From: Emiliania huxleyi CCMP1516
Lineage: Eukaryota > Haptophyta > Isochrysidales > Noelaerhabdaceae
DNA length: 64,000 nt
Direction: 5' to 3'
Assembly: GCF_000372725.1 (NCBI RefSeq)
Contig: NW_005200250.1
Location: forward strand, 155,007-219,006
Positions 28,629 through 37,827 of the stretch are shown here, piece after piece (positions within the stretch are counted from its first letter, which is position 1; each line of letters starts with the position of its first letter). The notes below the pieces were generated by a model. That model was not told the origin of the DNA. It saw only the letters and a program-made list of their open reading frames with translations, and made no database searches. The position numbers were made by a program, and so were the translations under genes.

Positions 28629-29463
28629 CGCCCGTGGTTGTGGATGGATTCTCCCGCTGGCCGAGCTGCCTGGTCTCTGTTGCCGTGTGGTGACTGTGGG
28701 CCGCTTGCCGTGATGTGTGCGACCTCTCTCGTTGCCGGCTTCGGTGCACCTGCGAGAGTCCGCGAGCAGTTGGTAGCTTCTAGGTGTTCACGTGCTCTCA
28801 CCCCTTTGTCGGGCGGAGGGTGTGTCACGTTGCTTCGGTGGTGCGTGTGGCGCTTCCCCAGAGAGACCCCATGTGTGCGCGAGTCACATCGTTCGAAGTA
28901 CAAGAGCGCGCCAATGTGACTAGTGACGACTAAGTGAGTACAGTGTTGACTATCTGTGTATGTGTAATAGAGAGATGTGTACAAAGACACCACACACCAG
29001 GCACACACACAGAGGCACACGCACCAGGGCACAGAGCTGTCAGCTCGCTAGCGCGGCGGCCCGCGCCAGCGCCACAGGGGCGCAGTTTTCTAAAAAGCGT
29101 TTTAGAGAGCGGAACAGAGGAATCATGAGAGGAATGAATAAATAAATAAATAAAACGGTCAAACTCTGAGACGAGATGGGATTTAGGGACATGTACATGT
29201 GTCCCCGCCCTGCACGATCTTGGTGTGAGGGATCTTCAATCCGTGTCCCCTCACCCCTCGTCACAACCCGACACGGAAGAGCGCCAAGAGTTGGGGCTGC
29301 GGCTACGGCTGCGGCTACGAGAGGGGCCGGGGTCGCTGAGAGGAATGAGGAAATTGCGCTCTTATACAATTTGAATAAAGCCGTACATCACTCGCTTGCA
29401 CGTTGCACCTTGCTTTTTTTGTCCCCAGGCGCAGTTATTGTTATGGTGTTATGGCTCTCTGGG
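28629..29463. other. no gene recognised
   Basis: Noncoding by inspection. It holds a CA-rich patch (28985-29030) and a taaataaataaata run (29140-29155). The latter resembles the simple-repeat part of R1 copies, but the rest of R1 is absent. Confidence 0.5.
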
Positions 29464-29497
29464 CATAGCAGCCCATAACATGTTATGGGCTGCTATG
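29464..29497. repeat. perfect 34-bp palindrome
   Basis: Two 17-bp arms, catagcagcccataaca and its exact reverse complement, meet with no spacer. The tgttatgg word within the arms recurs throughout the neighbouring decamer array at 30088-30290. Confidence 0.9.
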
Positions 29498-29786
29498 GGA
29501 GGGCCGTCCCGGGTCCACGGTGTTATGGCCCGAAGAGGCCACGCCGGACTGCTCGCCGCTGGAATTTTCGCTTCGCGCGCTGCCGCGCGCGCGCGCGCGA
29601 GGTAGGTTCGGCATCGATCGCCAAATATTTTCTCTTTTGCCCTCAAGTTAAATTCAATAACATCAACCTGCCTCCTGAGGCTGAGCGATGGCTTCAGATT
29701 GCTCAATCAAGACCACCCGCCCTCCCCCCCCCCCCCCCACGCAATTTGCTTCCCGTTTCTAACTCGTACTCGCTCTGCAGCTCTGC

Positions 29787-29893
29787 ACTTGGAGCACTTG
29801 GAGTGCAGTTATCAACCTCACATCCAGGGCCGGGGAGCTCAGAAGCGCACCCAGCGGGCCGGATGATCGGGATCGGGTTACGGGCTAGCACGC
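29787..29893 (+). repeat. dispersed repeat R3, copy 2
   Basis: Contains gcacttggagtgcagtta, acatccagggccggggagct, cagcgggccggatgatcggg and gggttacgggctag in the same order as the copy at 20796-20925. A poly-C run (about 29726-29741) lies just upstream. Confidence 0.7.
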
Positions 29894-30032
29894 TTCCCTC
29901 CATTTTTAACTTGTATGTCTTTCTATGTCTTTCCCGCAATTTAACTCACGTCCTTTTTCTTTCCTTTTTCCACTCATGTCTCGAGGTTTCTAAAAAGTGG
30001 AAGCTGGCTGCTCCCGCTTTTAGTAGTTAAAG

Positions 30033-30073
30033 CTCCGTGCGCGCCAGTCCCGTGCCAGTGTCGTGCGAGGGGC
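30033..30073 (+). repeat. dispersed repeat R1, head fragment
   Basis: The words gtgcgcgccagtcccgtgcc and agtgtcgtgcgagg match the R1 head at 20201-20250. The tail is absent; a fragment of R3 (gcacttggag) follows immediately. Confidence 0.6.
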
Positions 30074-30087
30074 ACTTGGAGTACTTG

Positions 30088-30290
30088 GAGTGCTATGAGG
30101 TGTTATGAGGTGTTATGAGTGCTGTGAGGTGTTATGAGGTGTTATGAGGTGTTATGGTAGGGTGGGCATAACAGCCATAACAGCGATGGAGGTGTTATGA
30201 GGTGTTATGAGGTGTTATGGGGTGTTATGAGCAGCCAGCCATAACAGCCATAACACCTGTTATGGCCGCTCCCATAACCTTGATATTGAG
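30088..30290. repeat. GGTGTTATGA decamer array with inverted copies
   Basis: About nine direct copies of ggtgttatga or near variants are followed by reverse-orientation cataacagc/cataacacc words. The whole block can fold back on itself. It is related in sequence to the 29464-29497 palindrome. Confidence 0.85.
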
Positions 30291-30781
30291 TGGGGACAAC
30301 TTTTTTCGCGCTCCAGCCCTGAGCCCTCTGCCTCTCGGGTCTTCATAGTAGACCGGAGGGCTACGAAGCCTTCACACTCCAAGGGGGGCTGGATCTATAT
30401 ACTTCGCGGTTTTAGCATTTAGTAATCATGTACACTCACCTCTCCGGCACGCAAAGCGACAGCGCGCCGCGTTCGAGGGCGACGTCCAGCCCCTGTGCAG
30501 CATCGTCGTCGTTTGATCCGGCCTGGAGGCACAGGCACAGTCTCGCCGCTTCGCTCACGTTCTCCCGCACACACACACCTCTCTGCACTCTGGTCTGGTC
30601 TCCCCCGCCCGCAAAACGCGCAAGGGCCCGGGCCGGCAAGCCGCATATGCGCGCAGGACTCGCCGATCCCCGGCTCACGCACACGCTCCTAAGCGCCGGC
30701 ACTGCGGGAAAAGGGGAGACGCAGCAGCCAGCGGCGTCAAAACGTGAGATTTTACGTACAAAACCTCGATAACGAGCCTGC

Positions 30782-31153
30782 CTACTTGCTGGCGATGCCC
30801 TTGACCAGCGCGCTGTACTCGACTGCCTTGATCGAACCCGAGTCTGTCAGCTTGATGATCCCATACTTGCCCTCGGTTTCGATCAACAGCGCCTTGTTTC
30901 CCTTCTCTTCGCCCGTGACCAAGACGACGGGGTCACCCGCCTTGGCTGGAAAAGCCTGCTGATAGTCGAGAACCTTCTGGCTCAGCTCCTCTGGCGCCGG
31001 CGCGGCTTGGGGCTGAGCGCGAGCCAGCGTCTGGAAGGGCAGGCCCGATGGGACAACGGCGGCGTTGCCCACAAGTGCCTGCTGCGGACCGCTGCACGCG
31101 AGTAGCGCCGCGGCGACGAGAGGTGCAGCCGAGCTCGCTAGCCCGACCTTCAT
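30782..31153 (-). CDS. Small exported protein, function unknown
   Basis: Single exon, 123 aa, starting at the ATG that gives a clear hydrophobic N-terminus (MKVGLASSAAPLVAAALLAC). The sequence resembles a signal or targeting peptide with a small residue-Cys junction. The mature part is short and globular: ELSQKVLDYQQAFPAKAGDP, VVLVTGEEKGNKALLIETEG, KYGIIKLTDSGSIKAVEYSA. The regular alternation of hydrophobic residues suggests a small beta-barrel, but I do not recognise the family. Export to the ER, plastid lumen or exterior cannot be distinguished. Confidence 0.6.
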   Translation of the reverse strand: MKVGLASSAAPLVAAALLACSGPQQALVGNAAVVPSGLPFQTLARAQPQAAPAPEELSQKVLDYQQAFPAKAGDPVVLVTGEEKGNKALLIETEGKYGIIKLTDSGSIKAVEYSALVKGIASK

Positions 31154-31342
31154 GAGAATGAAGAAACCGATTTTGCCTCGCTGGCACACTAGGCCGCGCC
31201 TGCCCCCGTGCCGCCGGGTGCAACCCGTCCTATACGAGAGAGGAATCCCTGGGACCTGTCGTGTGGGTGAACCCTGCCCAGCCCCCCTCCGTGTCGCGAT
31301 GCGCTCCCCGCTCCCGTTCCCCTGTGTCCCTGATCGTCCTTA

Positions 31343-31473
31343 CAAGATCCTGCCGTCGTGCAGGTGGGGACCCTGTCCTTCTCCCACCCCTCGTTTGGCG
31401 TGCCCGTTTTATTTATTTATTTATTTACTAGGCACGGGACTGGCGCGCACTGGCACTAAGCCACTAACACAGG
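31343..31473 (-). repeat. dispersed repeat R1, reverse copy
   Basis: Reads caagatcctgc, caggtggggaccctgtcctt, ccacccctcgttt, four ttta units, then ggcacgggactggcgcgcac and tggcactaa..ctaacacagg: the complete R1 in reverse, with an attt rather than aaag internal repeat. Confidence 0.75.
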
Positions 31474-31871
31474 ACGCCGAAACGCGCCACCGCGTGCTTC
31501 GAACATCCAGGGGTAGATCTCTCTTGTTCGACCCAAGGGATCCAGATGGAATCCTCGTACCTCGATCTCTCCCCGTTTTGCACCATGTAAGCCCGACTCT
31601 TATAAGCTAACAGAAGAGAGAGGAGCAGATAGCAGAGGCAGAGGCAACACCGAAAGTACGCGCAACGTCAGTAGGGCCGCGCCGCGTGCGGGTGCTCCTA
31701 CTGCGGTCCTGGGGGGTAGTTTGCTGCAACTCCCGAGACGCGGGAGGGGCAGCAGACACCTGCGGCGACGCGCACCCGGGAGGGCTCGGGATCGCCGCCG
31801 CTCCGACGGGTGCGCCGCCAGGGAGGTGCGGCGCCACACCTGCGCCGGCCCCTCTGCCACGGCAACCTTGC

Positions 31872-34166
31872 TCACGGCGGCGGCGGAGGCGGAGGCTCGT
31901 CGGGCGGAGGCGGCGGCGGAGGGACGTCGGGCGGCGGCGGCGGCGGCGGCGCGTCGGGCGGCGGCGGCGGCGGCGGCCCGCCTGGCGGCGGCGGCGGCGC
32001 GCCTACTCGTGACGCGAGAGGCGTGAGGCGGTTCCGCAGGCGGTGGCGCGGCCTCCGCCTTGCTGTCGCGCGCGCCGCCCATCGGAGGCGCGCCCATCGG
32101 CGGCCCGCCCGCGCCAGGGTGGTGCGGGTAGCCGGGCGGCTGGCCAGCCATGCCGGGGTGGTGGGGCGGAGGCATGTGGGGAGGGTATCCTGGAGGTGGG
32201 CCGGGCGGCGGCATGCCGGGCGGAGGCCGCGGGCCGTACCCCATCCCCGGGTACCCGGGCGGAGGGCCGGGGGGCGGCATCGGCCCGTGCGGGGGCCTGC
32301 CCCACCCTGGCATCGGCGGCCGCTGCGGCGGGCCGGGCGGCGGGCCGGGCGGAGGGCGCGGCCCGTGCGGAGGCATCGGCATCCGCGGCCCAGAGGGGTG
32401 GCGCGGCGGGCCGCCCGAGAGGCCGCCTTCTGCCTCGGATCGCATCCACGGCGCCGCCGGCTCGGCCTGCGGCGCGGCGGGGCGCGGACCCCCTCCGCCG
32501 TCGAGCTCCGCCATGAAGGACGCGTACTCGGCGTCCATGCCGCCGCCGCCGTTCGGCCCGCCTGGCGGCGGAGGCGGCGGCGGACCTCCGGACGGGAAGG
32601 AGCCGCCCGCGCCTACGGGGCGCGTGCCGGACACGTCGCGGATGTGTCCACGAGAGGAGCCCGCCGGAAGGGAGCCGCCCGCGCCGCCCGCGCCGCCCGG
32701 CCGGTAGAGCGCGCCCTTGGCCGCCGCGTTGCCCCAGTTTGCGACGGGAACCAGAGCGGCGTCCTCCTCCTTGAGGGTGCCTAGCTCGAGGGGAGGGGGG
32801 GGCGGGTCGGGAGGGGCGTGGTGGCGGCGCGCTGCCGCCTCGCGCGCGCCGTTGATGATTGCGAGTTCGCGCATCTGCTTCTCCTTTTGCGCAACCGCGT
32901 CCTCCGAGTACGGGTTGAGCACGATCTCGACGAGCGCCTGGCGCGAGGGGAGGGGGCGAGAGGTGCGAGAGGGCTCGCTGGCCGAGACGTCTCGGACCTG
33001 TCCCCGCTCGACCGTCTCATCGCCGGCCAGTGTCTAGGCAGTGTCCAGGAAGCGTCTCGGAAGTGTCTCGGAAGTGTCCCGGACCTGCCCCCGCTCGACA
33101 GTCTCCTCGTCCGGCCCTTCGATGAGCACGTGCATTGGCTCGTCGTCCTCGGGGCCGATCGGCTTGCCGTCGTGCCTGCCGCACCCCTCCTTGATGGCCC
33201 CCTTCCCGCGGATCACGATCTTGCACCCAGACTCGCGCTCCTGACCAAGCAGACGCGGGCGGCGGCGTCGGCGGCGGCGGCGGCGCGGGGCCAGGCGCGT
33301 CCTTCGGCCGTGCGCGCCATCCGCTTCTGCGCGTTGCCGCGCGGCCCGATGATGGCGCCGAAGAAGTTGTACCCCGGGTACTTGTCCACCGGCACGATCA
33401 GCTTCCGCCAGCACCGCTGCGGCACCTTTGGCTTGAGCGACTCGAGCAGCTCGGCGCGCTCGTTGATCAGCTGCTGCCGCCTCCGCGCCTCGCGCGAGTT
33501 GACCTGCGAACGGCGAGGTGTGGCCAGGCGTCGGAGCGAGCCGACGGCCCCCACACCCCCAACCGCGCGGCCCTGAACCTGCGCTCCCGACCGGTCAAAG
33601 ATGGGCTCGGGCGACGGCGACCGTCCGCCTGGCGGGATGTCGCTCACGCCGCAGTCGGGGAGCCGCAGCAGCAGGTCGATCTGGTCAACCTAGGGAGGAG
33701 GGAAGAGGCGGAACCGATTCACGGCCTCGCCGCCGGGAAGGGGGCGAGCGGAGGGCGGCGGCGTCACCTTCTCCTTGAGCTTTGGAAGGCTCGCCTGCTG
33801 CTCGCTCGACATGTGCTGCAGCGTCGCGAGCGGAAGCCCGAGCTGCACCGCCAGCTGAATCGGGTCCGTCGCCTCGGCGGGCTTGGCGCCCCACCGGCTG
33901 CGCTTCTTCGGCGCCTCCGCCGCCGGAGTATCCGCCGCCGCGGGCGCCTCGCTCTTCCCGGCGCCCCACCGGCTTCGCTTTTGGCGCGGCGCGGGCGCGG
34001 GCGCCTCAGCCTCCACTGCCGGCGCGGGCGCCATCGCCGGAGCCTCTGCGGGCGCCTCGGCCGGAGCCTCTGCGGGCGCTGCACCCGTCACGGGCTCCGC
34101 CGGCGCCTCCGCAGCCGGCGCCGCCACCACCTCTCCCGCCTCGGGCGCCTCGCCCTGCTCAGACAT
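31872..34166 (-). CDS. SF1: Splicing factor 1 / branchpoint-binding protein
   Basis: Recognises the intron branch-point sequence in early spliceosome assembly. Exons 34166-33768, 33689-33579, 33503-33318, 33240-33085, 32937-32076, 32002-31872 (about 614 aa). N-terminal UHM-ligand motifs appear twice (QKRSRWGAG and KKRSRWGAK; most SF1 proteins have one). The conserved RSPSPEPIFDRSGAQ joins VNSREARRRQQLINERAEL. The KH-QUA2 domain has VPVDKYPGYNFFGAIIGPRG, ESGCKIVIRGKGAIKEG, DEPMHVLIEG and MRELAIINGA. The C-terminus is a very long Pro/Gly-rich tail ending in PPPPPPP-D repeats. No CCHC zinc knuckle is visible, though many SF1 proteins have one. Introns: 78, 75 and 147 bp (GT), 77 and 73 bp (GC). 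A 72-bp in-frame duplication (32599-32685) may be a further intron. Confidence 0.88.
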
Positions 34167-34218
34167 CGTATGACTCCCAAAAATGACACCAGTTGGAGCT
34201 GGGAAGAGGATATGCTAG

Positions 34219-34298
34219 CAAGATCCTGCTCGTGCAGGTGGGGACCCTGTCCTTCCCCCATCCCTCGTTCTGTTTGCTGTTTTCTTTCTTTCTTTAAG
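34219..34298 (-). repeat. dispersed repeat R1, reverse tail copy
   Basis: Reads caagatcctgctcgtgcagg, tggggaccctgtccttcccc, catccctcgttctgttt and then ttttctttctttcttt. The R1 head is missing. It lies immediately upstream of SF1 and at the edge of the unrecognised block that follows. Confidence 0.7.
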
Positions 34299-34995
34299 AG
34301 GACCGCCGCAAGCGGCGTGGCGTGGAGCGGTTGTGCATCCCTCCGGGGGCCCCTCTGGCTCTGCGCCGGGGAGGGAGGCGTTGTTGGAGGCTAGGACGCA
34401 AGCGTCCGTCGCCCTTTTCAAACTCGGGGCCCACTCCGCTAGCGCTACGCTCCGACCCGAATTTGGAGGGCCTAAAAGTTTAAGGTGGCGCCCCCCCTCG
34501 TGGCGCGGTCGGGCTTTCCACCCTCGTGGGAAGCCTACCTTTGCCCCTAGCAATGCTGCGAGACCGGAATTTCGGCAGAAGCCCTACAGGGACATGCCGA
34601 GGGACGCCGTCGCGGCCCAGCTCCATCCTGGGTGGGGCGGGCGGGCGCGTACGAGACGCGCCACCATCGTGGCAGTGACACGTGCGCGTCGAGGAGCGCG
34701 GAACCCGTAACGACCAGACGTCGGTCGGCTACCCGACATAGACAGGCTTGTCTATCGGTCGGATGCTTGAGACATGAGCTAGCTCCCGGGAAAGCCGGGC
34801 CCACATAAGTAGGAAGTGGTTTCCCAACGTGTGGGGGCAGTGTGCACAACACCATGGGCCACCGCTGTGGAACATGTGCGTGCCAGTCTGTGCCACCCTC
34901 GTGGCGCGGGCCTGCTAGATGTGCATACGCCCTTGCCCCAGGGTTACAGTCGGTGTGCGACCGTCGGGTGTGTCGCGCAAGTATGTATCTGAGGA
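34299..34995. other. no gene recognised; left part of accessory block
   Basis: Sequence with different texture from neighbouring genes (long runs such as ggcgccccccctcg, frequent cctcgtgg words). Open frames are short and unlike known proteins. It may be the 5' region of a mobile element whose body is the ORF at 35050-35805. Confidence 0.35.
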
Positions 34996-35049
34996 GTGGG
35001 TGGTGTGGGAGGGCCTCGCGAGTTTCGGGAGCGGGGGGTGAGCACATTC

Positions 35050-35805
35050 ATGGATCGGGAGGTGGAGGAGAAATTCACAAAGACGGTACAGGAGGTGTTC
35101 GATGACGAGGTGGAGGCCGATGCGGAGAAGGAGCTGAGCGCCTCAGAACGGCTCGAGAGGCTGACGAGGGTGCTCACGCGACACGCTAGGGCGGTGGTCG
35201 CGACCAGGAGGGCAAAGGGCGATGACGAAGCGGGCGGAGAGGAGCGGCCCGCGGGAGGCGGGGAGGCAAGCGAGGGGGCGGGTGGCCGAGGGCCGCCACC
35301 TAAGTCCAAGAGAGAGAGGCTGCGATGGAAAGTGGCGAAGTGGTTCAGGATACGGCACGAGGTCAAGAAATGGAGCGGCACAATGAGCGACGGATATAGG
35401 AGGGAATGGGAGGGAGAGGGCTTTTGGAGGGAGCCAAACCTGGCGCAGCTCTGGAAGGCCCTCGAGGCTCAGCCGCAGCTGGCGAATAGAGAAAGGCGCG
35501 CGAGGGCATTGGCGGTCTGTGAGCGCGAACGACGCGACGCTGAACAGGAGTTCCTCCTGTGCCCGCGGACGGGGGGGGAGAAACTCACAGAGGTGATGCA
35601 GGAGGTTGCGACAGAGAATAGCGGCAACAATGCCAGGAGAGTCTTCGAGATTCTGAACAAGGAGATGGGCAGAAGAGCGGGCGGGGGGGAGCTGGTTGCG
35701 ATGTATGAGGGAGGTGAGTGGGTAACCTGCCAGACGACGAGTGCTCAACTGCTCAAGAACTCGGTCCTAAAAGTACGGACGTCCACCACTTGTGCCTGCT
35801 TGTAG
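35050..35805 (+). CDS. Unrecognised charged ORF, possibly mobile-element derived
   Basis: Open frame from the ATG giving MDREVEEKFTKTVQEVFDDE (the frame itself opens at 34996). The product is highly charged and helical, with no signal peptide or transmembrane segment: KRERLRWKVAKWFRIRHEVK, REPNLAQLWKALEAQPQLAN, NARRVFEILNKEMGRRAGGG. The last part (ELVAMYEGGEWVTCQTTS) faintly recalls the linker before the reverse transcriptase of non-LTR retrotransposons, but no endonuclease or RT motif is visible, so this is only a possibility. Its G-rich, A-containing codon use differs from the C-rich third positions of nearby genes. No intron was detected. Confidence 0.4.
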   Translation: MDREVEEKFTKTVQEVFDDEVEADAEKELSASERLERLTRVLTRHARAVVATRRAKGDDEAGGEERPAGGGEASEGAGGRGPPPKSKRERLRWKVAKWFRIRHEVKKWSGTMSDGYRREWEGEGFWREPNLAQLWKALEAQPQLANRERRARALAVCERERRDAEQEFLLCPRTGGEKLTEVMQEVATENSGNNARRVFEILNKEMGRRAGGGELVAMYEGGEWVTCQTTSAQLLKNSVLKVRTSTTCACL

Positions 35806-36148
35806 CGCGCGGCTGTCGTGATCATGCCGCCACAGACAGCACTAGTATGGGCGCCGCAGACAGCGTACCCGCGAGGGCGCCGCCCTCAGCGAGCTTGGTA
35901 CGTGCGGCGCCGCCAGCGAGCAGTCCGCCTTGGCTCATCGCGTACCTTGGCGAAGGCTGCACAGGTAGCACCGCCGTTGGCCGGCAGCTGAAACAGCTGC
36001 TCGAAGGCGAACAGTGGTTGTTAGCAGCAAAAGGGATCAAATGGAGACACCTTACTTGATCTGCCCTCCTGCTCTCGAAGGTATTGGTCTGCGCGTGTGG
36101 CCCGGCGACCAGGAGCTGCTCTCGGTGACTCCAGGCGTGACACAAAGC

Positions 36149-36149
<1 letters not shown>

Positions 36150-36190
<41 letters not shown>

Positions 36191-36261
36191 GCACACACAC
36201 ACACACACACACGCACGCACGCGCACGCACACACACACACACACACGCACGCACGCACACA
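36150..36261. repeat. CA/CG-rich dinucleotide microsatellite
   Basis: Continuous acacac with interspersed acgcac units over about 110 bp. Open frames across it, encoding Thr-His or Val-Cys repeats, are artefacts. Confidence 0.95.
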
Positions 36262-36413
36262 TAGGACGCACACACCTACGTTGGGTCTCCAACCTAGCGG
36301 GTGCAGTCCCTTCTCTGCCTGACGCGGGCGAGGGATGGCCTAGCCTTGCGCGTACCGAGCATGAGTGCCCTCCACTCCTAGGGAAAAATCCGTTCCTCAC
36401 GCCAGACAAGGGC

Positions 36414-37276
36414 GTGGAGACCGCCTTCCTCGAGCTAATGCGCGATGCGCAGGATTCGGGACATTCTGCAGTTGTGCTTAAGGTGAATGCGGAGCAGATG
36501 ACGCGGCACAGGAGCGCCTTGCAGTATGCGCGGCCGTCAGCAAGCAAAGTGGGACTGAGCACACACCAGCGCGCCCGCAGGCGCACCCTCCGAGCCTTCA
36601 ACGCGTCTGTTTTTGCGATCCAGGTGGCGGCTGTTGGATGGCATAAAAACCTCGAACTCGCCCAATTCACACTCAGCCGGGCCCTGCACCCCCTGCCACG
36701 TCACAGCGCGCCAATCTGCTCGACATGCTCATCTGCCAGACGGTGGACTGCTTCTGGGGCCAGGAGGCGAGAGGGTACCCCGCCCACCAAGATGGGGGGC
36801 GGAGTAGCCTCTGCTTTGAGAGGCGACGCGCCCGTGGAGAGGGCGACAGTACACGCGCCTTCCTGCGTCCAGAATCGTTGATCGCCAATCTCGAGGCGTT
36901 GGAGGGCGCCGTGGCGGGGGCCACCCACCGGCTGCGCGCGGCCTGGCCGGGTGCGCAGGTCTTCCTCACCGAGGCACTCATGGGACACTCCATGCTGCCC
37001 ACGGGCGCGCACAGCCTGCTTCTCTCGGCACGTGCGTGGGAGCGGGTGATGGCCACGCTCACTTTGCAGCGCAATCGGGGCGCGGGGGCGAGGCACGCGC
37101 TGTCTCGAGCGACGGAGACGCAGCGTCGGCGGGAGCGCCAGATCGTTTCGTGGGTGCTGAATCAGACCGCGCGTGTGCACAGCGTGCGGCCTACCAGAGA
37201 GAGGGTGGCCAACCCGGGCGACCTCTTGAAGGTGCTGCAGGCCGACCAGCGCTACTTGGTGTTCTGGGTGAGCTGA
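36414..37276 (+). other. Possible unrecognised gene or gene remnant, boundaries uncertain
   Basis: Two consecutive open frames (36414-36881 and 36725-37276) show protein-like composition: VETAFLELMRDAQDSGHSAV, RRTLRAFNASVFAIQVA, then in the second LIANLEALEGAVAGATHRLR and AQVFLTEALMGHSMLPTG. Neither matches a family I know, and I could not place a splice junction that joins them confidently. An upstream frame (35847-36059, GAADSVPARAPPSASLV to LLEGEQWLLAAKG) might belong to the same locus. Could be a host gene with unlocated introns or part of the preceding possible mobile element. Confidence 0.3.
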
Positions 37277-37827
37277 CTCTCAGCTTGACGCAGGATGCCA
37301 AAATGGGCGAGAAATGTCCTGTTCCGAGACAGCACAGTACGACACTCGACACAGTCACGTTCGTACACGTTGACGTACACGGCTCTTACCACACACAAAA
37401 CTGCCGTGAAACCATACTCTGACCCTAGAGGCTAGAGACACTAGCTGATGCTCCTTTTTACCCATCTCATAGTAGAGGTGTCCCGCCGTTTTTGCCTTAT
37501 CGTAGATACAGCTCGTGCCCTACACCGCGTGGATCGTGGTACGTGTACCGATCGTATCGCCGACACACGGGCGGGGGGCTCTCAGGGACAGCTCTCACAA
37601 ACTCTAGAGTTCAGCTGTGAGCTGAGAACAGAGAACCCAAAAAATCACCACGACTATCGCGCATCTCCCGCGGCCGCCACTATGGCCACACCGCACACAC
37701 ACACACACACACAATGGTACACAGCACGCAATAAAATAAACCCAGGCAGTTCGCAAACATGGATCAATGTGTGCCCAAACAAAAAATCCGGGCAGCCGAC
37801 TCGTCGCTGTCGCTGTTTCAGTCTGAA
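37277..37827. other. intergenic, no gene
   Basis: Contains the string ctttttacccatctca (37450), shared with the R1/R2 cluster at 20.2 kb, and a short CA microsatellite (37690-37712). It otherwise looks like the 3' flank of the MoxR-VWA gene. No domain signal. Confidence 0.5.

Noticed and set aside
30088-30290. CRISPR array
   Set aside because: Units are contiguous decamers without unique spacers, and the genome is eukaryotic.
36014-36322. Thr-His and Val-Cys repeat ORFs
   Set aside because: Produced by the CA microsatellite at 36150-36261.
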